Of a DNA stretch of 64,000 nt, positions 55,910-64,000 are shown piece after piece. A model generated the notes under the pieces. It was not told the DNA's origin. It searched no databases and worked only from the letters and a program-made list of their open reading frames with translations. The stretch comes from Acanthosepion pharaonis (Eukaryota; Mollusca; Cephalopoda; Sepiida; Sepiidae). The stretch lies in NCBI GenBank assembly GCA_903632075.3, contig CAHIKZ030002626.1, forward strand, positions 185,347-249,346, given 5' to 3'. The stretch's first letter is position 1, and each line of letters starts with the position of its first letter. The translations under genes and the position numbers were made by a program.

Positions 55910-56175
55910 ACAACTAGGTCTCTGGTTATTTTGACTGTTGTTTAAATGTAACCGTAAATTCTTTTATAATAATTTAGTCTTGCCCTTGCATCTTTAGATT
56001 ATTTTTTATCACTTGCAATTCTCAGAAATTTAAATGCAATGCCAATTGTCCTTTTGAATCTTGTTCTTTTATTGTTTTTTCTCCTCCTTAAATTGTTCTC
56101 ATTCTCTTTCGCTCCCAGTAGTCCCTTGCATCTTAGTGGTATTATCACCTTGCAGGGGGTGAAATTGGAGGAAAA
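55910..56175 (+). mobile_element. LINE 3' end, second copy
   Basis: Same tail order as 55500-55690, ending 'gtattatcaccttgcagggg' and 'gtgaaattgg'. The coding part is reduced to traces. Confidence 0.6.
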
Positions 56176-56394
56176 GGTTTATCCCTTGTTTTCTTGTTTA
56201 GAATTGGGTTTGATTTATGGATAAAGTCTTATCTAAAGATATTTCTTTCAGATGAAAGTAGTCCCTTATCTTTTTTCTGTATTAGAACCTGAATATTCCA
56301 TTCCTAATCAGCTAACTTTGGTTTATTATAAATGGGGAAGGACAGATAGCATAGTTAATTCTAATGTAAAAAAATGAATTATCATCTTGTTTAG

Positions 56395-56560
56395 TCCTTG
56401 CATCAAATTCCAGCCAACTTTTGTATAAATGCCCTTGGGAAAGGTATGAATCCAGTTCTTCTCCCTCCAGCTATGGGTTAAGTAGGGACTCTTTTGCCTT
56501 AAATTGGATCATTTGGGAGAAAGAAAACTATGAATTCTGAAAAATAACAAGAAATGGATG
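56395..56560 (+). mobile_element. SINE fragment
   Basis: 'gcatcaaattccagccaact', 'cccttgggaaaggtatgaat' and 'ttctccctccagctatgggtt' match the SINE body at 14300-14400. A second, shorter copy lies at about 56850-56945. Confidence 0.5.
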
Positions 56561-57119
56561 GGCTATGTTGGAAAATCTGTTGGAAATGACTAAAACATTT
56601 CCTCCCCCCAAATTTAATAGAAAAATATACAGAAGATTCTCAAAAAATTGAACTTTAATAACCAATAAAAAAAAATTCACATCTTGACTTATCATCATAT
56701 TTTGTTCTTTGAATTGATTTCAGAAAAAAAAATCGGTTTTTGCATCTCAGTTGAGACCATTCTTACCTTGTGAACCATTTGTCCTTGCATTTTTTTGTTA
56801 ATATGTGTTCTGCAATAATCAATTGGTTTGGAATGAGAAATTGGAAAAAGTTCTAATTCCAGTCAGAAAAGAGTTTGTTCTTACTTGGAAAGAATTTGGG
56901 AAAGGTATGAATCCATCTCCTCCCTCCAGTTATGGTTTAAATCTTCACAGATTTTTTTCTCAAAAGCCTTTAATGCAATATGCCAAAAAAAAAAAAAAAA
57001 TTTCTTTTGTCTTTAACATAGAATCAAGAAGGAACATTATGTTTGTTGGTTTTTCGTATATTGATTTGGGAACGTTTTATTTTACGTGCATACCGTTTTT
57101 TATAACCATACGTTAGATT

Positions 57120-57500
57120 CTTTAAGAATGGATTCAGTAAAGGTTGGTGATGTAATATAAGGATTTTAACGTAAACAATAGTTGGAATATTGTTATTACA
57201 TGAAAAAATATTTTTGCCTTTAAAGAATTATGTTCTTTTTTAATTAAATTGGCATTACTAAAATCAAATTTTTATATACTTACATACATTTAGCAATATT
57301 GACACTTTTTTTCAAAAATAGGCAAGGAATTCTTTAATTTCTTGAAACATCGAAGGGACGTGTCGTCTCTCCTTGAATTCGGATCGTCTGTTCAAATTAT
57401 ATTAACATTGGTTTAAAAAGAGTCGAATGCACGCGATACATGACTGACCAATGAAAATCAGACAGAACAAAATTAAAGATACCAGAATTTCGTTCTCTGT
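57120..57500. other. No gene recognised
   Basis: Ordinary AT-rich intronic sequence with nothing assigned. Confidence 0.5.
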
Positions 57501-57504
57501 GTCT

Positions 57505-57650
57505 CATTATCTGACATAATGCTTTAATAAAAGCGAAACATGTTAGATGGATAAACGTTTCCGTTTTGTTCTTTATCTTAACACTCTGTCGGATTCGATC
57601 CATATATATCTATATTTGGTTCGTAATTCTGTCTCTCACAGACACACAGA

Positions 57651-57711
<61 letters not shown>

Positions 57712-57970
57712 GGAAGAAATATGACCAAATAAAAACTATTTCATTGAAAATGAATAGATTTGATTACGTGTTTAAAAACCATTTTTTTCGGCTTCATCAG
57801 ATCCAAAGACGAAAAGCATATGTGTATGTATTTGTGTGTATACTTAAATAATGAATCAAAGTACTATCAAAGTGAAATACGTTAGACTGATAAACGTTAA
57901 GATTTTTATTTATCTTAGCATTCTGTTGGATTAATCCATATTTTATCTATATTTGATCCTTTTATGTGTG
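57505..57970. mobile_element. PLE-type cassettes with hammerhead-like cores
   Basis: The plus-strand core at 57511-57538 (CTGACAT, GCTTTAATAAAAGC, GAAA) continues to ACATGTTAGATGGATAAACG, then a TA run at 57655-57695. A minus-strand unit at 57870-57735 (core around 'ctgatgaagccgaaa') is related to 59340-59465. A third unit, 57868-57960, repeats the 57530-57610 text in diverged form. Confidence 0.5.
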
Positions 57971-57996
57971 TGTGTGTGTGTGTGTGTGTGTATCAT

Positions 57997-58033
<37 letters not shown>

Positions 58034-58253
58034 GAGAGAGACAATTTTCATGTTTATACCCTTTTTTTTTTATAGATAAAGTTATTTACAAGCCAAGATG
58101 CTCTGTTTTATAATAAACAGTATTAATAATATTTATATGGCCTGAAAAAACCAAAAAAAAAAACAGACCATTTATTTAAATATTTTCATCTAGGAAAAAA
58201 AAGCTATAGATAAAAAAAAAATATCTTAAGATAATTGTCCAGCAAATATTTGA

Positions 58254-58295
<42 letters not shown>
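57966..58295. repeat. (GT)n and (TA)n runs
   Basis: A GT run at about 57966-57991 and TA runs at 58000-58029 and 58258-58294, with AT-rich DNA between. Confidence 0.85.
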
Positions 58296-58297
<2 letters not shown>

Positions 58298-58890
58298 AAG
58301 AAATATGACCAACGGAAAAAACGTTTTCACGTTAAAAACATGTGCAGGAAGGGAACTGGCGCAGACTATAACAGTATCTTTTTTATAAGGATTAATTAAA
58401 ACATTTTGAAAGGATCCAGGAACTCTTCCAATCGCGACAGGACACTATAATTGTGATATTATTCAACTGATCAGAGCAGCTCTCTTAAGACGCTACACAA
58501 GTGTTCGGATTCCTAACTACCAGGAAAAGCAGCAACCAGAAATTTGTCAACCTGTTATGAAGAGACATTGCCACCATTATTGCATGTCCAGCACCAACTA
58601 TTAAGGGGTGAGATTTTGGGAACTGGTAACCCCTTCCAAAACAGAAAACAAGGGATGAACCTCTACTCCTGTTCAAGAGAAGAGGTTAAGGATTTACCTT
58701 AAATTCATTTCAGTAGAGGTTATATGAGATTTTTTTGCTTTGGGCCATTCTTAAAATTTACCTTAAATTCAATACAGAAAAGCTGGGAGAATATATAACA
58801 TCCGATATGAACTAAGAATTATAACGAAAAGATGGAATTTTCCTAAATATTTCTTGATATATAAAAAATTCATATATTTTTTTTCCAATA
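58296..58890. other. No gene recognised
   Basis: Mixed-composition DNA; frames present are short and unlike any family I know. Confidence 0.4.
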
Positions 58891-59465
58891 ACTTTTTCGT
58901 GGTTTTTGGATCTAATGTTCAAGAAAGGTGAAACGTAATCAAAATCTCGTTTCAATGAAGCGTTTTCCATTTAAAACCTACATGTCTTCAAAACTTTGTC
59001 AGGATTCTGTATCCTATTTTAAACATATATTGTCGATACGGAAAACAAGAGACCAAAAAAAAAAATTTTTTTTTTACTTTCAATTTATTCTGAAGGTTTC
59101 TATGAGGATTTCAACTTGGATTCATTTAAAAAAAATGCTAAATGAATTTCATTTTTCGAGCCATTTTGGAAATGAATATTTGCTTTTAATTCGTTTGAGA
59201 AAATATACTAAAAACTTCCGACATGAACAAAGAATTAAAAAGAAAAGGTACAGAATAAATACTAAAATGTTTTTTTTTTTTTTTTAAAATGTCACTCATT
59301 TTCATTTTTTGCTTTCATCATAAGAAAGGTCAGCTTAGCAGTAAAGTAGTTTCATTCATTATTTAAGCATATACACAAATACACACACAAATTTCTTTCT
59401 GTTTTTGGACCTGATAAAACCTAGAAAGGCGAAACGCGTAATCAAATCTCGTTTCATCTACCATT
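58891..59465 (+). mobile_element. Two related core-bearing units
   Basis: Units at 58891-58960 and 59340-59465 share 'gaaacg(cg)taatcaaa' and 'tctcgtttca'. The second has the core at 59411-59434: CTGATAA, CCTAGAAAGG, GAAA. A decayed open frame of about 119 codons lies between them (58928-59287), Lys/Phe-rich and unrecognised. Confidence 0.45.
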
Positions 59466-60400
59466 CGTCCGTAGAAATTGAATATTGCTGTCATATTTGC
59501 TTTCGTGATGCTGCGATATATTTCGAGATTCTATCCAGAATCCATCTTGTATCTTTTGGTAAATCTACCATTCGTCCGTGTTTTGAATGAATGCTGTTAT
59601 TTCTGCTTTCGTGTTGCTCCATATATTTCGAGATTATCACCAGAATCCAGGAATTTATAAATATATATATATATGAATATATCAATCTGATCTTGCGATA
59701 AAAGTTTATTGAAAAAAATCTACCATTCGTCCGTAAAATTGAATGCTGCTGTTATTTCTGAGAACAATTGTGCTGCTGCGAATACAGATGATATTATCCC
59801 AGAATCCATAAAGGACTATAGATGACATAAATGATTTACCATTCGGCCGTGCATTGAATCAATTGTGGATTAATGCTTTCGTGCTGCTGGGATATACTTG
59901 AAAGAATTACATTTGATCCATCAAGAGACATTTTTAAAGGACCATTTGTCCGTGAATTGAACAGTTGTCATATTTCCTAACTTGAAATATATTTAGATGA
60001 TTCTCGCCAGAATCCATCTTGTACATTTATAAATCAACCATTCGTCCGTGTATTGAATACAGCTGTCATATCTGCTTTCGTGATGTCCGATATATTTCGA
60101 GATTCTCGCCAGAATCCATCAAAAACATGTATAAATCTACCATTCGTCCGTTCATTGAATATTGCTGTCGGACTGCTTTCGATTTGATGCTGCGCGATAT
60201 ATAACGAGATTCTCGTTAAATCCATCGAGACATTTATAAATAAACCATTCGTCCGCCATTGAATATTTGTTATCTGCTTTCGAAGGACCAGTGTTTATAT
60301 TGCGCAGATTCGAACCAGAATCAATCAAGCACATTTTATAAATTCGTCCATCTCGTCCAAACATTGAATATTGCTGTCTGTCGGTCGAGTCCAACTCAAG
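59456..60400. repeat. Tandem array, ~100-bp unit
   Basis: Nine or so diverged copies beginning 'ctaccattcgtccgt', followed by 'attgaat', 'tgctgtcatatctgctttcg', 'gatatatttcgagattctc' and 'gccagaatccat'. Starts are near 59456, 59566, 59722, 59840, 59938, 60045, 60140, 60243 and 60345. It adjoins the 3' end of gypsy element 2. No coding function is evident. Confidence 0.85.
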
Positions 60401-60469
60401 GGGGATAATAGCAGCTTCATCCTCGTGCGTGTTCTCGTCTGTGGTTTGAGTGTCGGTAAACACTGGGTC

Positions 60470-60735
60470 CGCCGGGAGGCTGCTGTTATCAGAATCACTG
60501 CCCTGCAGGTCTAACTCAAGCAGATTGAACGCTCACTACTCCCAGACTCGGAATCGCTTTCATCGCTCAGTAACGGTAGTGATTGCATCACCGGTCGCAA
60601 GTCTTTAATGTGACGAGGCACCCCATCAACTCTCACAGATTGCGGGCTGATCACCTCCATAACACGTCCAGTGCCGTATTTTGTCGTACACTTGCCGCTT
60701 GGGTTTTTGACCGAAACAACATCTCCTTTTTTCAA
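60470..60735 (-). pseudogene. Ty3/gypsy element 2: integrase C-terminal module
   Basis: The frame reads KKGDVVSVKNPSGKCTTKYG, TGRVMEVISPQSVRVDG and VPRHIKDLRPV, an SH3-like GPY/F-type tail that binds DNA, then an acidic Ser/Asp/Glu stretch. It is offset by a frameshift from the integrase core. Confidence 0.7.
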
Positions 60736-61150
60736 TCTCCTCCCGTCACTTCTAGTTCAGGCAGTGGGTTGGCTTCGATGCCTTTCACTCGGACATGATA
60801 TTTGTGCAGTGCATCAGCCGGCGCCGTGGATGGTGAAACGTTATCTTTCGGGGCGACATTATACCAGTAAACCACCTCCGATACTGTACAGCCCTTCCTG
60901 GCTGCGATGGTCTTGATGGTTCTGTGGTTTCGCTCCACGATGCCGTTTCCACTCGGCGAGTAGGTACATCGAAACCGCAGATGCACGTCCCAATTGTCTG
61001 CAAATTTTTTAAAGTCCCTACTGGTGAATGCAGTATCGTTGTCCGTCAGTATTTCCATGGGTGGGCCTCGCTCCAATCGAATGGCGGTGCTTGCATCTTG
61101 TCTGCGCAGCCGCCGCCAAACCACAAACCTGGAGGGACCGCAATCAATAA
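60732..61150 (-). pseudogene. Ty3/gypsy element 2: integrase core
   Basis: The DDE triad is complete when the frames are read together: FFTLIDCGPSRFVVW (first Asp, frame broken just upstream at about 61120), EILTDNDTAF (second Asp) and SPSGNGIVERNHRTIK (Glu). Inserts element cDNA into host DNA. Frameshifts show the copy is inactive. Confidence 0.85.
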
Positions 61151-61795
61151 GCGTAAAAAAACCTGGCGTCCATTGCCAGTCTGCTCCAGTTGCTCTTCAC
61201 GCTCAGTTCTCCTCTTTCCCAGTGGTTTCACAGGCTTCACAACGGATTTCCGCTTTTCTGGACACGACCTGGGGTACAGGGTTGTTTCACGCCCGGACCT
61301 GGTGGCAACCTGGTCGTCCAGTCGTCTCCCTGCCACTGCACAGCTCTCGAGTGCCGGTTCTCCTCTCTTGAGCAGTTCTAGCCATCTGTACGGTACTCTG
61401 GTGAGGCGATCCGCACGGTTCTGACAGGACTGTACGAGTGTCACGTCTATGGTCAATCCATATTCTTCCACCAGCGATCGCAAAATGCCCAGCCGTCGCC
61501 TAACCAGCATCTCGCCAGCCGCCCTTGTGTTCACCCGTGCCTTCCCGGTCGTGTCGGAAATCCACCGGTGCACACACGCCGAATCAGTAACCAAGTGCAA
61601 TGTTGTCGCCTCCCACTGGAGAGCGAGATTCACTCCTTTAAGCGCCGCATCGAGTTCAGCCAAATTAATATGCCTGGCATCATTAGTCGGACGCAGCCAG
61701 CACGCATCTTCGATGACATTTTCGTTCGCTTCCAATGCCACTCCTGTCGCCATGGAACTTGCATCCACCCAGACTGTGATCTCGTCACCACTCAT
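61046..61795 (-). pseudogene. Ty3/gypsy element 2: RNase H
   Basis: TVWVDASSMATGVAL, INLAELDAALKGVNLA, LHLVTDSACVHRW and QNRADRLTRVP carry the D-E-D-D RNase H residues. The frame starts just where the RT frame ends, offset by one frameshift near 61800. The C-terminal part of the open frame runs out of register into the integrase linker. Confidence 0.85.
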
Positions 61796-62825
61796 GCACC
61801 AGTCTCCTCCAATGGGATCCAGTTCCGCACTCTACTTAACATCTCTGCTAGTATGCGACAGAGAGAGGGATCTTTGATGTTATCATCCCATCCATTGGTT
61901 GCTGCGGTTGCCAGGCGCTTGACGAATGCAACTGCCACCCTGAGCCATCCACACACGGGGAAATGTCCAACAAGTTTCCCACACAACGAAAATACGCGCC
62001 GCCGGGTCAACACATCAGGGACTTCCGGAATTTGACTTCCTCGTTTCCATCGGAGGGTGCCATTTTCTTCCCAGACTTGCAAGCCAAGAACTCTTGCTCC
62101 ATCTCTCATCGGATCCTTGCACACCAAACCGTAATCCGAAAAGTGTTGTCTTCCACGCGATGCAGAGGCCAAACTTTCATTAATGAAGATATCATCAACG
62201 TATGCTGATGTGGCATTTTCAATTGTGCGGTCTTGCGATGCGATGGCGTCTATAACGGATTTCATGATGAGTGGCGCTACATTTAGCCCAAATCCTAGCC
62301 GCGTAAGACAGAAGCGTTGGCCTTTGAAAATAACCGTTTGAAATGGCCACAGCGCTTCGTCGATGTGAATCTGAAGATATGCGTTCCGCAGATCCAGAAG
62401 CGACACATTGACCCCTTGCCGCCGCCACGTTCTCAACTTATGTGCGCACACTTCTGCATCGACAGTAAAAGCATCCACAAAGTCATTCAATTCGCGGTAA
62501 TCGAGTACCGGACGCACCTTCTGTTTCTGCTCCTGCACGACTGCCATCAAGGGAATCAGACCATTTGGGGGTCCCAGTCTTTCCTGGGGTATGGAATCAA
62601 CAAGCCGTTCACAATCCACTGTTGAAGCTCTTTCTCGTATTTTCCTCTGATGCTGTCGGGAACTTTGTACTCTGCGACCTTGTTGCGAAGCTGAACTGGT
62701 GGGTCTTTTTGGGCCCATTTCCACCTGGCGGTCCACGCCCTTTCGTCGGAATTGAAAGAGACGTCAAAATCCGGCTCACTAATGCAAAGGGCTGCACACC
62801 TTTCTTCTTTCACCCAGTTCCACAT
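61792..62825 (-). pseudogene. Ty3/gypsy element 2: reverse transcriptase
   Basis: The N-terminal part (62825-62570: DFDVSFNSDERAWTARWKWA...WIVNGLLIPYP) and main part (from about 62570: KVRPVLDYRELNDFVDAF, VSLLDLRNAYLQIHID, FCLTRLGFGLNVAP, SAYVDDIFINE) are in different frames. The YVDD catalytic box is intact, followed by a thumb with LCGKLVGHFPVCGW. GC content is far above that of the flanks. Confidence 0.88.
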
Positions 62826-63204
62826 TTCCGGCTGGCGTGATTATCATGCCTCCTAACGCTCGGATCGCATCAATCCCAAGCAGCAGGTCGTAACCGAGGG
62901 GCCTTTGACGTGCCACCAAAACGTCGACCTTGGCATGATTCCCTCCGTCTGGGAGGACTGATACAGTCCTGACACCACAACAGGCCCGGGACACCCCGTC
63001 AATCGTCCGAATCTCGATTTGTTGACTGTTCCATGTCACGCATCGATCCGCATTAACGATCGATCGGGAACATCCAGTGTCAACGAGCGCCGAACATCGT
63101 TTACCCTCAACGCACACGTTGACAACAGGCAATGCCGCATTTACTGACCGAGAGGAGGCAAGGGTTGCGACAGCAGCTTGTCCCCGGACTCGTTTCCCGA
63201 GCAA
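62779..63204 (-). pseudogene. Ty3/gypsy element 2: aspartic protease
   Basis: SALVDTGCSRSIVNA gives the catalytic D-T-G, and GYDLLLGIDAIRALGG is the typical C-terminal LLGIDxIxxLG of retropepsins. Cleaves the Gag-Pol precursor. Downstream, the frame shifts before the RT region. Confidence 0.85.
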
Positions 63205-63833
63205 TCCTGTGCTACATGGGCTAACTCTTTGCAGCGATAGCAGCGTAGTTCGTGCTCGTGTCCGTCACTTCCGGCAGTCCCTAGAGAAATGGTTGGGTCC
63301 ACTGCACTTGTAGCACCCCCTCCCGCGGTGTCTCGGGCGTTCTCACGGCTGCCGCAACCTGTTCCGTGTCTTTCAAGATGTTTCGGGCCCTGGCTAGCAA
63401 TTCGTCAATTCCCAGTGTGTCCAATCTTGAAGACGCTCGCAGGAGCCGACTGGTGTCGTCGGGAAGTCCTGCCAGGAAGGCGCATCCCAGTATGCGGTCC
63501 GTTGCTCCGCCAAACGGTACTGCCAGCCTTCGCAAATCAGCCAGGTAGACATCCACAGTCTCACCCAGCTCGAGCCGTCGTCCGACGAACTGTTTCCAAG
63601 CAATGAATGGGTCTATTCCAAAGGCCGTATATAGGGCGTCCTTGATCTCTTCTAGGTCAGCATCGTCCCCGAGTTGTTGATATACGGCATGAGTCTCAGT
63701 GGGATGACTAGTGCAGGTTCCTTTATTTTGGACACCCTGCAAACACGTTCGGCCTTTTCAAACCATTCGACGACAGTCGGGCCCGTGGGGAGCCGTCGAA
63801 TTCTGGGATCAATTTTAGATCGAACTTGTCCAT
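63185..63833 (-). pseudogene. Ty3/gypsy element 2: gag with two zinc knuckles
   Basis: A likely start at 63833 gives MDKFDLKLIPEFDGSP, then after a frameshift VVEWFEKAERVCRVSKI and, after another, AVYQQLGDDADLEEIKDALY with FIAWKQFVGRRLELGETVDV. Two CCHC knuckles follow in two different frames: CYKCSGPNHFSRDC (about 63265-63306) and CYRCKELAHVAQDC (about 63190-63235). At least four frameshifts break the protein. Confidence 0.8.
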
Positions 63834-63984
63834 CGCCGAAATAGCTTGTTGGGGTAACACAACAACTCAACTGATAATAGCAGGTAGGAACAAAAAAACC
63901 GCGAGGAGGGTAACCGACAAAACCGGTGTCACGCATCCAACCTTCTCACGAGCCAAAAGCCCTCTGATCCGAAACAGAAAAAAC

Positions 63985-64000
63985 GCGCCTGCTTTATACA
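63985..64000 (-). promoter_or_regulatory. TATA-like box of gypsy element 2 LTR
   Basis: The minus strand reads TGTATAAAGCAGGCGCG about 160 bp upstream of the gag start, as expected for an LTR promoter. The rest of the LTR lies beyond the window. Confidence 0.45.

Noticed and set aside
58928..59287. Lys/Phe-rich 119-codon frame as a gene
   Set aside because: It begins within a repeat unit and ends in a poly-Phe run from a T homopolymer, with no recognisable domain.
60583..63606. Plus-strand frames opposite gypsy element 2
   Set aside because: They are shadows of the minus-strand pol and gag frames, where all catalytic motifs lie.

Overview
This window is animal nuclear DNA. It is very AT-rich, full of long (TA)n and (CA)n runs, and carries one conserved protein-coding gene split by introns up to about 10.7 kb with GT-AG borders. 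There is no operon, CRISPR array or other prokaryotic feature. Large introns, many Penelope-like elements (PLEs) with GIY-YIG endonuclease remnants, tRNA-derived SINEs and non-LTR retrotransposon tails suggest a marine invertebrate, possibly a mollusc such as a cephalopod. That placement is an inference; no base-level marker fixes the species.

The host gene is an orthologue of PPIL2 (Cyp60), a nuclear U-box ubiquitin-protein ligase fused to a cyclophilin-like domain. It lies on the + strand from the ATG at 15179 to at least 54501 and runs off the right end. Twelve exons are recognisable by homology, phase and splice sites: eleven intact and one damaged. Exons 1-7 add up to 159 codons (N-terminus and U-box). 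The following exon (about 79 nt by phase arithmetic) cannot be found in a 6.8 kb interval that holds a Ty3/gypsy insertion. Exons 9-12 (linker and start of the cyclophilin domain) are intact. Exon 13 (54412-54501) keeps length, phase and donor but carries an in-frame TAA. The remaining cyclophilin exons lie outside the window.

Layout: 1-1030 is a 20-bp-unit minisatellite; 1031-15000 is AT-rich intergenic DNA with PLE, hAT, LINE and SINE remnants; 15179-54501 is PPIL2 with transposon-filled introns; 22110-24690 is a 2.6 kb minisatellite with a unit of about 50 bp; 40160-44156 is a decayed Ty3/gypsy element on the - strand; 59456-60400 is a degenerate tandem array with a unit of about 100 bp; 60470-64000 is a second, GC-richer, frameshifted Ty3/gypsy element on the - strand that continues past the right edge.

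The most striking unexplained pattern is a family of short cassettes. Each has a CTGANGA - hairpin - GAAA core like that of hammerhead ribozymes, then often a decayed reading frame resembling the N-terminus of a PLE protein (ending near LLPKY), then a (CA)n or (TA)n run. At least a dozen are present, many as head-to-head inverted pairs forming near-perfect palindromes. Much of the microsatellite content of the window appears to be the tails of these cassettes. Other notable structures are a transposon nested exactly in the terminal repeat of a mariner relic, an inverted pair of 5S rRNA-derived segments, and two copies of a SINE enclosed by inverted PLE terminal repeats.
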